Positions 1 through 7,016 of a stretch of DNA of 15,569 nucleotides are shown here, piece after piece (position 1 is the stretch's first letter; the number at the start of each line of letters is the position of its first letter). The DNA is taken from NCBI GenBank assembly GCA_000433455.1, contig HF992482.1, positions 44,127 to 59,695 on the forward strand, written 5' to 3'. The notes under the pieces are model-generated. The model was not told the DNA's origin and searched no databases. It worked only from the letters and a program-made list of their open reading frames with translations. A program made the translations under genes and the position numbers. Source of the stretch: Mycoplasma sp. CAG:877 (GTDB lineage Bacteria; Bacillota_I; Bacilli_A; RF39; UBA660).

Positions 1-1
1 G

Positions 2-127
2 GCGGCAGGTCTTAAAGCCGAAGGCAAAACAGTTATAACTAATGCTGAACATATACTTAGAGGTTATGAAGATATAGTCGAAAAGTTATCAGAAGTAGGT
101 GCTAAAATAAGAATAAAAGAAATATAA
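2..127 (+). CDS. murA: UDP-N-acetylglucosamine 1-carboxyvinyltransferase MurA (3' end only)
   Basis: Only the last 41 codons are present; the 5' part lies outside the window. MurA transfers enolpyruvate from PEP to UDP-GlcNAc, the first committed step of peptidoglycan precursor synthesis in the cytoplasm. The tail begins AAGLKAEGKT and ends with AEHILRGYEDIVEKL and GAKI, the typical MurA C-terminus (the Arg-Gly-Tyr segment followed by the final helix). Firmicutes often have two paralogues (MurAA, MurAB/MurZ), and this fragment does not separate them. Nearby ywzB, a SpoIIQ-like gene and mbl recall the murAA region, while the nearby rpmE recalls the murAB region. The stop codon lies inside the terminator hairpin that follows. 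Confidence 0.88.
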   Translation, partial: AAGLKAEGKTVITNAEHILRGYEDIVEKLSEVGAKIRIKEI

Positions 128-154
128 TTTAATAGTTATATTTCTTTTTATTTT
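117..154 (+). terminator. Intrinsic terminator of murA
   Basis: An 11-bp perfect inverted repeat (arms 117-127 and 136-146, 8-nt loop) is followed by a T-rich tail to 154. The murA stop codon (125-127) forms the end of the 5' arm. Confidence 0.8.
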
Positions 155-164
155 GGAGGTACTT

Positions 165-905
165 ATGAAATTTATAAAAAAACACTATAAACTTATAATT
201 ACCATAATTGTTATCTTATTAATATTTCTAATTTTCAAACTAAACAATAAAAATAATCAAAACTATATTTCTCTAGGAGATGGTTATGCTCTAGGCAAAA
301 ATTCTTATGGCCAAATAGATTATGGCTATAGTGATTATTATAAAGATTACTTAAGTACTAATGATTATCTTAATAGATATATAAAGTCCTTCTCAACAGA
401 AACAATGACTATTAATTCTCTACTAGATAGTATTTCTATAAATAAAAAAATAGTTTTACATGACCAAGAATACAACTTAAAACAAACTCTAAGAGAAAGT
501 ACTATTCTAACTCTCTCAATCGGTTTAAATGATCTTATCTATCAAATGAGTATAAGTGAAGAACTAACTGATTCAACTATTGATAAAATAATTTCTAATA
601 TTGAAAAAGACTATAAAAAACTAATCCGAGAAATAAAAAAGCACTATCAATATGACATATATGTAGTTGGTTACTACAGTGTAAATGCTAATACTTATCT
701 AAATAAAGGTATTAGAAAATTAAATAATATCTATAGAAATGATAAAGATGTTATCTATATAGATACCTACAGTCTTTTCGAATCTAATAAATCCTATCGT
801 TCTAGAAGTCAAAGTATTTACCCAAATAATAAAGGATATGAAGCAATATCAAGACAAATAGTCTTAAAAACATCAAAAAAACTTGAAAAGTCTAGAAATA
901 ACTGA
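165..905 (+). CDS. Membrane-anchored SGNH/GDSL-fold protein with degenerate triad
   Basis: 246 aa. The start is ATG 165, 5 nt after GGAGG (155-159); an in-frame TTG at 153 overlaps the ribosome site and is unlikely. Residues 9-25 form one hydrophobic segment after a Lys-rich N-terminus, so the protein is probably a type II membrane protein with an outside domain. SGNH blocks are recognisable: YISLGDGYALG (34-44), GLND (120-123) and YPNNKGY (219-225). The catalytic residues are not canonical. The GDS serine is Gly40, the final Asp-x-x-His reads Gln216-x-x-Tyr219, and only the GxND block is intact. Family members cleave esters or acyl groups, often on cell-wall polymers. This one may bind rather than cleave, or use other residues. 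No terminator is visible before rpmE, and the rpmE promoter lies over its 3' end. Confidence 0.72.
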   Translation: MKFIKKHYKLIITIIVILLIFLIFKLNNKNNQNYISLGDGYALGKNSYGQIDYGYSDYYKDYLSTNDYLNRYIKSFSTETMTINSLLDSISINKKIVLHDQEYNLKQTLRESTILTLSIGLNDLIYQMSISEELTDSTIDKIISNIEKDYKKLIREIKKHYQYDIYVVGYYSVNANTYLNKGIRKLNNIYRNDKDVIYIDTYSLFESNKSYRSRSQSIYPNNKGYEAISRQIVLKTSKKLEKSRNN

Positions 906-911
906 TATACT
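883..911 (+). promoter_or_regulatory. Sigma-A-type promoter for rpmE
   Basis: TTGAAA (883-888), a 17-bp spacer, then TATACT (906-911) preceded by TGA as an extended -10. It overlaps the end of the upstream SGNH gene and predicts a leader of about 50 nt before rpmE. Confidence 0.6.
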
Positions 912-928
912 AATAACGCATTTAATTA

Positions 929-949
929 CTATGACTAATGTTGTCATGG
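929..949 (+). promoter_or_regulatory. Small hairpin in the rpmE leader
   Basis: CTATGAC (929-935) pairs with GTCATGG (943-949) through 7 positions including one G-U, with a 7-nt loop. It ends directly before the ribosome site GGAAGGAG (951-958). Structured leaders that bind L31 are known upstream of rpmE in several phyla, so this could be a reduced one, but the stem is short and could be chance. Confidence 0.35.
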
Positions 950-966
950 CGGAAGGAGAGAAGAAT

Positions 967-1182
967 ATGAAAAAGGATATACATCCAGAAATGATGGATT
1001 GTACAGTAACTTGTGCTTGTGGAGAAACTTTTACAGTTAAATCAACTAAACCTGAAATCTCTGTTGAAGTTTGTTCTAAATGTCATCCATTCTATACTGG
1101 AAAACAAAGTAGAGCATCTCGTGCTGGTAGAGTTGATAAATTCAATAGAAAATATGGCCTAGATCAAAATAAAGCTGCTTAA
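967..1182 (+). CDS. rpmE: 50S ribosomal protein L31 (zinc-binding form)
   Basis: 71 aa, the usual length. The start is ATG 967 after GGAAGGAG with an 8-nt gap; the reading frame is open further upstream but has no ribosome site there. The sequence runs MKKDIHPEM, then CACG (Cys16, Cys18) and CSKCHPFYTG (Cys36, Cys39), then the Arg/Lys-rich RVDKFNRKYG. These four cysteines are the zinc ligands of the C+ L31 type, and the protein bridges the large subunit central protuberance to the 30S head. In Bacillus the C+ form is used when zinc is sufficient and a C- paralogue replaces it in starvation; none is seen here. It has its own promoter and terminator. Confidence 0.96.
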   Translation: MKKDIHPEMMDCTVTCACGETFTVKSTKPEISVEVCSKCHPFYTGKQSRASRAGRVDKFNRKYGLDQNKAA

Positions 1183-1195
1183 TCGCAGTTTTTTT
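1171..1195 (+). terminator. Intrinsic terminator of rpmE
   Basis: AAAGCTGC (1171-1178) pairs with GCAGTTTT (1185-1192), followed by more T. The rpmE stop codon (1180-1182) is in the 6-nt loop. Confidence 0.8.
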
Positions 1196-1210
1196 ATTTT
1201 TTATGAAATC

Positions 1211-1239
1211 TTTAAGTTTAACAATATCCGTGTTATAAT
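1211..1239 (+). promoter_or_regulatory. Promoter for rpiB
   Basis: A perfect TATAAT (1234-1239) preceded by TGT gives an extended -10. The -35 at 1211-1216 (TTTAAG) is poor but has a 17-bp spacing. It sits just after the rpmE terminator. Confidence 0.6.
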
Positions 1240-1292
1240 TAAAGCATACATAAATAGTCAAAATAAAAAGATTATTTACAAGGAGGAATAAA

Positions 1293-1736
1293 ATGAAAAT
1301 AGGTTTTGCATCCGATCATAGAGGCTATGCTTTAAAAGAAAAACTAATATCTGAATTAAAAAAAGAAAATTATGAAATAATAGATTATGGAACTTACTCC
1401 GAAGAATCAACTGATTATCCAGATTATGCTTTTTTACTAGGTAAAAACGTTGTGGAAAAAAATGTTGACTTTGGAGTTGCTATATGTGGTTCCGGAATTG
1501 GTATTAGTATTGCCTGCAATAAAGTAAAAGGAATTCGTTGTGCTAAAGTAACTACTAAAGAAGAAGCCGAAGTAACAAGAATTGATAATAATTCCAATAT
1601 AGTTGCTTTTGGAGAAAAAACATCTTTTGAAGATGCCTTAGCAATAGTAAAAATATTTATTACAACAGAGTTTTCTAATTTAGAAAAACATCAAAGAAGA
1701 ATAGACAAAATAACTGCCTACGAGGAAAATAACTAA
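1293..1736 (+). CDS. rpiB: Ribose-5-phosphate isomerase B (RpiB/LacAB family)
   Basis: 147 aa, normal length, with AAGGAGG shortly before ATG. RpiB interconverts ribose 5-phosphate and ribulose 5-phosphate in the non-oxidative pentose phosphate pathway, in the cytosol as a dimer. Visible family motifs are GFASDHRGY near the N-terminus, DYPDYA (41-46), and ICGSGIG with Cys65 in the place of the catalytic base. LacA/LacB subunits usually lack that cysteine, which favours RpiB. One oddity: the segment that is usually HNDAN reads DNNSN (98-102), so the ring-opening His is Asp98. Activity on ribose 5-phosphate or another sugar phosphate is therefore open. The stop codon shares one base with the next start, so the two genes are translationally linked. 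Confidence 0.9.
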   Translation: MKIGFASDHRGYALKEKLISELKKENYEIIDYGTYSEESTDYPDYAFLLGKNVVEKNVDFGVAICGSGIGISIACNKVKGIRCAKVTTKEEAEVTRIDNNSNIVAFGEKTSFEDALAIVKIFITTEFSNLEKHQRRIDKITAYEENN

Positions 1737-1933
1737 TGTCTGGCAAATTCTTTCTATATGTAGCTGTAACAATACTAGTTGTTTGGGCACTAGACTCTGT
1801 AAATATAAATCAAATTTTCAAAAAAAATAAAGTACTTCAAGCACGTGTCTTTTATTTTTTATTAGGCTTATCAATGATATACTTAGTTACAAATTTTATA
1901 ATGGATTTATTTACTTCTGGAAAAATTTTTTAA
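1736..1933 (+). CDS. ywzB: DUF1146 (YwzB-type) small membrane protein
   Basis: 65 aa with two hydrophobic segments (about 5-19 and 37-57) joined by a short basic loop, NQIFKKNKVLQARVFYFL. The pattern WALDSVN, then KKNKVLQAR, then YLVTNF matches the DUF1146/YwzB family as I recall it. These are tiny membrane proteins of unknown function, encoded beside atpC and murAA in Bacillus. Its TAATG overlap with rpiB implies coupled translation. Its neighbourhood (murA, spoIIQ-like, mbl) agrees with the family's usual location. No catalytic motif is visible. Confidence 0.75.
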   Translation: MSGKFFLYVAVTILVVWALDSVNINQIFKKNKVLQARVFYFLLGLSMIYLVTNFIMDLFTSGKIF

Positions 1934-1957
1934 AAGAAGTATAAATCTTTTTTTTTT
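1932..1957 (+). terminator. Weak intrinsic terminator after ywzB
   Basis: AAAAGA (1932-1937) pairs with TCTTTT (1946-1951) across an 8-nt loop, with T continuing to 1957. The stem is all A-T apart from one G-C pair. It begins in the ywzB stop codon. Confidence 0.45.
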
Positions 1958-1984
1958 GTCAAAACTTATAATGAGGTGAAAAAA

Positions 1985-2620
1985 ATGACAAAGAGAAAAT
2001 TAAAGTCCTTCGTAATACCAAGTATCGCAATATTCTTAATCATGTTAGGTACATTTATTAGTATTGTAAGTATGAAAGAATCTGGTAAAAAAGATGAACC
2101 ATTAGAAAATGTTGACTTTGTAACAGGAACAGTCGTAAATGATAATATCCCTGTTATCAACACAACAGTAAAAGTTATTAAACCTTATACAGATGAAAGT
2201 GTAACAGTTGGAAAATACTTTTATGATTATAAAGGTACAAAGGAACAACAAGAAAAGTCAATTATTTATCATGAGAATACTTACTTACAAAATTCTGGTA
2301 TTGACTTTATTAGTCAAAATGTATTTGATGTAGTATCTATCTTACCTGGAACAGTTGCTGATGTAAGTGACAATGAAAGCCTAGGTAAAACAGTACAAAT
2401 CAAGCATGATAACGGATACGTATCAGTATACCAAAGTTTAAGTGAAGTATCTGTAAAAAAAGGAGATAGTATTAGTCAAGGACAAACAATTGGTAAATCA
2501 GGAACTAATGAATTAGATAAAGAAATGGGAAATCACTTACACTTCGAACTATATGCAAATGGTCAAGTAGTAGATCCTATGCTTTACTTAGATAAAGACT
2601 TGTCAAAACCAGAAGAGTAA
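1985..2620 (+). CDS. SpoIIQ-like LytM/M23-domain membrane protein, incomplete metal site
   Basis: 211 aa. ATG 1985 lies 6 nt after GAGGTG (1973-1978); the in-frame GTG at 1976 is part of that ribosome site. One membrane segment (about 9-29) is followed by an extracytoplasmic region, with the LytM domain from about 95 to 203. M23 peptidases cut peptidoglycan cross-links using zinc held by HxxxD and HxH. Here HLHFEL (His184, His186) and Asp107 are kept, but the first ligand is Asn103 (NSGID). SpoIIQ of Bacillus also lacks this histidine and works as a structural partner in the engulfment complex. Its place upstream of mbl matches the Bacillus spoIIQ area. Without evidence of sporulation here, a general wall-scaffold role is equally possible. 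Confidence 0.8.
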   Translation: MTKRKLKSFVIPSIAIFLIMLGTFISIVSMKESGKKDEPLENVDFVTGTVVNDNIPVINTTVKVIKPYTDESVTVGKYFYDYKGTKEQQEKSIIYHENTYLQNSGIDFISQNVFDVVSILPGTVADVSDNESLGKTVQIKHDNGYVSVYQSLSEVSVKKGDSISQGQTIGKSGTNELDKEMGNHLHFELYANGQVVDPMLYLDKDLSKPEE

Positions 2621-2639
2621 TACTAATTACTCTTTTTTT
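2613..2639 (+). terminator. Intrinsic terminator of the LytM gene
   Basis: A perfect 9-bp stem, AAGAGTAAT (2613-2621) with ATTACTCTT (2626-2634), closes a 4-nt ACTA loop and is followed by a T run to 2639. The stop codon (2618-2620) is inside the 5' arm. Confidence 0.88.
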
Positions 2640-2697
2640 AATAAATATTACTAAAGAATAATATATTATAAATGAATATAGGAAAGGATGTGATTTA

Positions 2698-3696
2698 GTG
2701 TTATCAAAAGATATAGGTATTGATTTAGGGACTGCTAATGTTTTAATCTATGTAAAAGGAGAAGGCATAGTTTTAGATGAACCTAGTATTGTTGCTGTTG
2801 AAAATGAAACTAAGAAAGTAGTAGCCGTCGGTAGTGAAGCCAAGGAAATGCTAGGTAGAACTCCAGGTAAAATAAAAGCCATAAAACCTATGAAAGATGG
2901 AGTAATAGCCGACTTTGAAATAACTGAAATAATGTTAAATGAGTTTATTAAAAAGATAAAGGCTAAAAATCTTTTTTCAAGACCAAGAATTTTAATATGT
3001 TGTCCTACTAATATTACTCAAGTAGAAAAGAATGCTATAAGAGAAGCCACCGAACAAACTGGAGCAAGAAAAGTCTACATCGAAGAAGAACCAAAAGTAG
3101 CAGCAATTGGAGCCGGTATGGATATATCAGAACCAGTTGCCAATATGGTTATCGATATTGGAGGAGGCACAACAGATATTGCTATTTTATCTCTAAATGG
3201 TATTGTAATTTCTTCTTCTATCAAGGTAGCTGGAAATACTTTTGATCAAGATATAATTAATTATATAAAGGATAAATATAAGTTACTAATAGGTGAAAAA
3301 ACAGCTGAAGATATAAAAATAAACTTTTCAACTGTCTATAAACCAAGTCGTAAATTAAAAAGGGAAGTAAAAGGGCGCAGTTTGATAACTGGTCTTCCAT
3401 CATCTATTGAAATTACTCAAGATGAAACAACTGAAGCTCTAAGAGATAGTGTTGATAAAATAGTAAAAGAAACAATCCAAGTTTTAGAACAAGCAGACCC
3501 AGAGTTATCCGCAGATATTGTGGAAAAAGGTATTGTACTAACTGGTGGAGGGTCTCTTTTAAAAGGTTTATTAAATGTCCTAGAACAAGAACTAAAAGTA
3601 TCGATTTTAATAGCTGAGTCCCCTCTAACTTGTGTAGTAGAAGGAACAGGTATTCTTTTGAATGATATTAAAAGTTTAGAAAACAGCCAACAATAA
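2698..3696 (+). CDS. mbl: MreB-family cytoskeletal protein Mbl
   Basis: 332 aa, GTG start about 9 nt after AAAGGA. This bacterial actin forms membrane-attached ATP-dependent filaments that steer cylindrical wall synthesis. The actin-fold signatures are present: phosphate-1 loop GIDLGTANVLI (7-17), phosphate-2 loop DIGGGTTDIA (153-162) and the adenosine loop GIVLTGGGSLL near the C-terminus. Mbl rather than MreB is suggested by TANVLI (MreB usually has TANTLI/V), by ICCPTNIT (100-107), and by the upstream SpoIIQ-like gene, since in Bacillus mbl lies downstream of spoIIQ. No mreC/mreD follow. Its stop codon is in the loop of the terminator. Confidence 0.93.
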   Translation: MLSKDIGIDLGTANVLIYVKGEGIVLDEPSIVAVENETKKVVAVGSEAKEMLGRTPGKIKAIKPMKDGVIADFEITEIMLNEFIKKIKAKNLFSRPRILICCPTNITQVEKNAIREATEQTGARKVYIEEEPKVAAIGAGMDISEPVANMVIDIGGGTTDIAILSLNGIVISSSIKVAGNTFDQDIINYIKDKYKLLIGEKTAEDIKINFSTVYKPSRKLKREVKGRSLITGLPSSIEITQDETTEALRDSVDKIVKETIQVLEQADPELSADIVEKGIVLTGGGSLLKGLLNVLEQELKVSILIAESPLTCVVEGTGILLNDIKSLENSQQ

Positions 3697-3710
3697 GTTG
3701 GTTTTATTTT
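3687..3710 (+). terminator. Intrinsic terminator of mbl
   Basis: CCAAC (3687-3691) pairs with GTTGG (3697-3701) around AATAA, then TTTTATTTTT. The mbl stop (3694-3696) is in the loop. Confidence 0.7.
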
Positions 3711-3719
3711 TGATTATTC

Positions 3720-3747
3720 TTGCTAAAACCTACAAATTTGATATAAT
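3720..3747 (+). promoter_or_regulatory. Promoter for tagO
   Basis: TTGCTA (3720-3725), a 16-bp spacer, then TATAAT (3742-3747) with a preceding TGA extended -10. The predicted transcript start is within about 20 nt of the gene start, so the leader would be very short. Confidence 0.6.
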
Positions 3748-3761
3748 TAAAGAGGAAAGAA

Positions 3762-4883
3762 GTGAAATATATGAAAGCACAAATTCTAGCAGCCAGCAAA
3801 ATGGTACTAGTAACATTCCTCTTTTCGGCTATAATAATGATATTAATGGAAAAAGTTGCCGTACATATTGGAGCAATGGATGTTCCAAGAAGCGACGAGG
3901 GAAATAGACATATTCATAAAAAAGCCACTCCAAAACTTGGTGGAGTAGGCATATTCTTAGCGTTCTTGTTTGGATATATGTTATTTGGAGAACAAAGTAT
4001 TCGAATGAATTCAATTTTAATAGGAAGCTTTATAATAATTTTAACCGGAATAGTTGATGATTTAAAACCAATAAAAGCATATCAAAAACTATTAGGGCAT
4101 ATTGCTGCAGCTCTTGTAATAACATTTTATGGAGGCATATGTCTGGATAATATCACTGCTTTTGGATTTTACTTCGACTTTGGTATTTTAAAATATCCTT
4201 TAACGATATTTTTCATAATAGCATGTACCAATATAATAAACTTAATAGATGGTCTAGATGGCCTGTCTGGTGGAATATGTAGTATATTTTATCTAACAAT
4301 TGGTGTAATCGGATTTTTCCAAGGAAGATATGGAAGTTTAGTAATGGTTCTAACTTTTATAATGTTAGGTTCAACTCTAGGCTTCTTGCTGCACAACTTT
4401 TATCCAGCAAAAATATTTGCAGGTGATTGTGCTACATTCATGGGATTCATAATTAGTGTCATAACGCTTTTAGAATTTAAAGGGCCGGCACTGATTTCCT
4501 TCTTTGTACCAGTTACTATATTAGGAATTCCAATACTAGATACTCTATTTGCTATCATAAGAAGATTGTTACGAAAACAACCGCCATTTCAAGCAGATAA
4601 AGAACATCTTCACCATCAATTATTAGGAATGAACTTTTCACAGAGAACAACAGTATTAATAATTTATGGAATAGATATACTTTTTGCAGCTGCTTCAATA
4701 TTATATACATTAAAAGATCCAATCGCAGGAAAAATAATATATATAATAATACTAATACTTGTATTATGGTTTGTCTTTCATACAACAATCATCTCTGATA
4801 AAAGTCCCCAAATCACAAAAAAAATTGAATCAAAATTAAGACTGACAAGCAAGTCGAAAGGAACAAAAAGGAGTACTAAGTAA
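3762..4883 (+). CDS. tagO: Undecaprenyl-phosphate GlcNAc-1-phosphate transferase (TagO/WecA type)
   Basis: 373 aa polytopic membrane protein of the MraY/WecA family. It moves a sugar-1-phosphate (GlcNAc in TagO) from its UDP carrier to undecaprenyl phosphate on the inner membrane face, starting teichoic acid or another surface polymer. Motifs: HKKATPKLGGVGI (52-64), the Asp99-Asp100 pair in GIVDDLKP, NLIDGLDGLSGG (160-171), FAGDC (219-223) and HLHHQLL (282-288). The last His-rich loop is typical of WecA/TagO and differs from MraY. GTG 3762 is 6 nt after AGAGG; ATG 3771 is the alternative but is poorly spaced. It is flanked by its own promoter and terminator, with no other polymer genes in view. 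Confidence 0.88.
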   Translation: MKYMKAQILAASKMVLVTFLFSAIIMILMEKVAVHIGAMDVPRSDEGNRHIHKKATPKLGGVGIFLAFLFGYMLFGEQSIRMNSILIGSFIIILTGIVDDLKPIKAYQKLLGHIAAALVITFYGGICLDNITAFGFYFDFGILKYPLTIFFIIACTNIINLIDGLDGLSGGICSIFYLTIGVIGFFQGRYGSLVMVLTFIMLGSTLGFLLHNFYPAKIFAGDCATFMGFIISVITLLEFKGPALISFFVPVTILGIPILDTLFAIIRRLLRKQPPFQADKEHLHHQLLGMNFSQRTTVLIIYGIDILFAAASILYTLKDPIAGKIIYIIILILVLWFVFHTTIISDKSPQITKKIESKLRLTSKSKGTKRSTK

Positions 4884-4895
4884 AGTACTCTTTTT
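4871..4895 (+). terminator. Intrinsic terminator of tagO
   Basis: GAGTACT (4871-4877) pairs with AGTACTC (4884-4890) and is followed by T5. The tagO stop (4881-4883) is in the 6-nt loop. Confidence 0.82.
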
Positions 4896-4940
4896 AATTT
4901 AACTTATAAAAATGGAAAAATATGGAAAAAAGGAGCTCAT

Positions 4941-5672
4941 ATGATTAACTTTATAATATGTGAAGATGAAGATATTTTAGCTAGTAAATATGAAAGAGAA
5001 ATAGATCGCTTTATGATGAGTAATGATGAAGAATATAGAATTCATAAATTTAGAGGTTATACAAAGGAATGGGAAGAGTTTGTAAAAGCCACAAAAGAAT
5101 ATAAAGTATATTTATTAGATATAAAAACTGCTGCTGGATCAGGCATAGATGCCGCAAGAAGAATAAGAGAGGAATTTGATGATTGGGTATCCATGATTAT
5201 GATAATAACTGCTTATTCAGAGTATAAATATGAAGCCCTGAGTAAAAGATTAATGTTAGTAAACTTCATAAATAAACTAGATGATTTTGAAATACGCCTA
5301 AGAGAAGCACTACAAATATGTATGAAGAATTATGATAAGAAGTTCAAAAACATAAAATATAATTATCGTAATATTTCATACAATATTGAGTTAAGAAATA
5401 TTCTATATATAGAAAAAGAGCCGGATTCGAAAAGAAGCATGATAAAAACTATACATGGAAATTACTATATTCAAGGAAGTTTAGATAATATTTCAAAAAG
5501 TCTAGATAAAAGATTTCTAAAATGTAGTAGAAGTGTATTTATAAATTTAGAACAGGTAGAGTTTTATAACTATAAAGAAAATATAATAACTTTCAAGAAT
5601 GGAGAAACATTAAACTCTATACCAAGAGAAAAAAGAAAGGAAGTAGAAAGACATGTTCGAGGCTTGTGTTAG
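4941..5672 (+). CDS. agrA: LytTR-family response regulator, AgrA-like
   Basis: 243 aa. The N-terminal receiver domain (about 1-120) has the acidic pair in ICEDED (8-9), phosphoacceptor Asp60 in YLLDIK, Thr90 in IIITAY and Lys112 in FINKL. The C-terminal LytTR DNA-binding domain runs from about 140 to 240 and includes LRNILYIE, KCSRSVFINL and EFYNYKE. AgrA-type regulators, once phosphorylated by the AgrC kinase, bind pairs of direct repeats and activate transcription. The ribosome site AAAGGAG lies just before ATG, with a possible TATAAA -10 at 4905-4910 and no clear -35. The kinase gene overlaps its end by 20 nt, so the two form one operon. agrB and agrD on the opposite strand complete the system. 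A candidate binding site is at 9233-9267. Confidence 0.87.
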   Translation: MINFIICEDEDILASKYEREIDRFMMSNDEEYRIHKFRGYTKEWEEFVKATKEYKVYLLDIKTAAGSGIDAARRIREEFDDWVSMIMIITAYSEYKYEALSKRLMLVNFINKLDDFEIRLREALQICMKNYDKKFKNIKYNYRNISYNIELRNILYIEKEPDSKRSMIKTIHGNYYIQGSLDNISKSLDKRFLKCSRSVFINLEQVEFYNYKENIITFKNGETLNSIPREKRKEVERHVRGLC

Positions 5673-6957
5673 ATTAGTATGTCCATTAATAATGCCAGTA
5701 TATGGATTTTATATAATAAAAAGAATTACAAGTAGTAATGTTAAAATTTTAAATATAAAAAGTATTTTAGGAATTGTATTACTGTATATAATGACTCTTA
5801 TATTATATGAAGCTGAATATACTGGTATTAATACTATTACAATTTTTGCACTACAAATTATTGTGTATAAAGAAATATTTGATATTAAAATAGAAGAATC
5901 ATTACTTGCTTGTGGAATGTTAATGATATTAACAATATTTTGTGATGCGATAAGTAGCTTAATACTAAGAAGCATGTACACATTTGAGGAGATTAGAACA
6001 AGTTGGTATTTAAGTTTTGTTGGAAATATATTAGTAGCAATTTTTAGTACTATAATAATCAGGATAAAGTTTGTGATAAATCTATTTAAAAACTTTTATG
6101 AAAATGTTTCTAAAAGAAAATCTATTTCCAATCTTTTATTTACAATTCTGCTAATAGTTGGACTAAGTTCATTGGTTCAAAACATTTCAAAAATAAATAA
6201 ACTAAATAATAATTATTTAATAAATGGAATAATAATGCTTGTATTCTTTGCATTGACGTACCTATTTATCAAAAGTAAAAATAGCTATGACAGACTAAAT
6301 GTTGAATATGAAAATCTATTTACGTATGTTCAGAATTTTGAGGATTGGATAGAAAAAGAACAATTAAATAGACATGAGTATAAAAATCAACTAGCTGTAC
6401 TTAGATGTTTAACATCAGAAAAGAAGGTAAAAGATAAAATAGATGAGATATTAGAAGATAGTATTAATATAGAAGGTCAAGTTGTACATCAGTTAAAAAT
6501 GTTACCAAAAGGTGGTATCAAAGGTTTAATGTACTACAAGTCAGCTATTGCACAGAAAAATAAAATTGATTTAGAAGTTGATGTAAGCTTGGAAACACAT
6601 TCTATATTAGAAAAGTTACCAGAAAAAGATATAAAGACTCTATGTAGACTAATTGGTATATATTTTGATAATGCCATAGAAGCAGCTAGAGAAACTAGGA
6701 AGAAGAAAGTATTAGTAGAAGTATATGAAATAAAAGATCATGTAACATTTGTCTTTTCAAATACATTTAAAAAAGCAAAGAACTTTGAAGATAGAAATAA
6801 AAAAGGAGTATCATCTAAAGGTGCTGGCCATGGTAACGGATTATACTTTGCTTCTAAACTAATATCTGAAAATCCTTGGCTATCTGGAAAACAAGAAGTA
6901 GTTGATAAATACTATATTCAACAACTTATAGTAACAGAAAAAGATGTTTCTAAATAA
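5653..6957 (+). CDS. agrC: Peptide-sensing histidine kinase, AgrC-like (HPK10)
   Basis: 434 aa. The N-terminal half (1 to about 206) has roughly six hydrophobic segments, the AgrC-type membrane sensor for cyclic peptides. A coiled-coil-like linker (210-238) leads to the phosphoacceptor His241 in NRHEYKNQLAVLR, the H-E/D-Y-K-N pattern of the AgrC kinase class. The ATP-binding domain follows, with the N box YFDNAIEAA (337-345, Asn340) and a glycine-rich lid GAGHGNGL (390-397). The start lies within the last 20 nt of agrA, giving coupled translation. The order agrA then agrC is the reverse of the staphylococcal BDCA operon. The stop codon lies inside one copy of the 15-bp repeat that flanks the insertion element. 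Confidence 0.87.
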   Translation: MFEACVRLVCPLIMPVYGFYIIKRITSSNVKILNIKSILGIVLLYIMTLILYEAEYTGINTITIFALQIIVYKEIFDIKIEESLLACGMLMILTIFCDAISSLILRSMYTFEEIRTSWYLSFVGNILVAIFSTIIIRIKFVINLFKNFYENVSKRKSISNLLFTILLIVGLSSLVQNISKINKLNNNYLINGIIMLVFFALTYLFIKSKNSYDRLNVEYENLFTYVQNFEDWIEKEQLNRHEYKNQLAVLRCLTSEKKVKDKIDEILEDSINIEGQVVHQLKMLPKGGIKGLMYYKSAIAQKNKIDLEVDVSLETHSILEKLPEKDIKTLCRLIGIYFDNAIEAARETRKKKVLVEVYEIKDHVTFVFSNTFKKAKNFEDRNKKGVSSKGAGHGNGLYFASKLISENPWLSGKQEVVDKYYIQQLIVTEKDVSK

Positions 6958-6962
6958 GCAGA
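6948..6962 (+). repeat. Left flanking direct repeat of the IS3 element
   Basis: TTCTAAATAAGCAGA, ending at the base before the element's left end. It differs by one base (C/T) from the copy at 8305-8319. It includes the agrC stop codon. Confidence 0.8.
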
Positions 6963-6976
6963 TGAAGTGATAAAGT

Positions 6977-7012
6977 AAAAGTAGACACATAAAAAGAATG
7001 TGATCTACTTTT
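6977..7012 (+). other. Long hairpin at the IS left end
   Basis: AAAAGTAGA (6977-6985) pairs with TCTACTTTT (7004-7012), and CACAT (6986-6990) with ATGTG (6998-7002); one bulged A and a 7-nt loop. It overlaps the left terminal repeat and is followed by a T-rich stretch. It can act as a terminator for agrC and as a barrier to read-through into the transposase. Confidence 0.7.
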
Positions 7013-7016
7013 CTTT

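Noticed and set aside
903..905. TGA possibly read as Trp (Mollicutes-like code)
   Set aside because: TGA ends the SGNH gene at a sensible length, Trp is always TGG in the conserved proteins, and no conserved gene needs TGA read through.
1967..1972. TATAAT before the LytM gene as a promoter
   Set aside because: It directly abuts the ribosome site, so transcription would start beyond it, and there is no usable -35; probably chance in AT-rich DNA.
3698..3907. Plus-strand ORF across the mbl-tagO gap
   Set aside because: No ribosome site, overlaps the mbl terminator and the start of tagO in another frame, and the protein is low-complexity.
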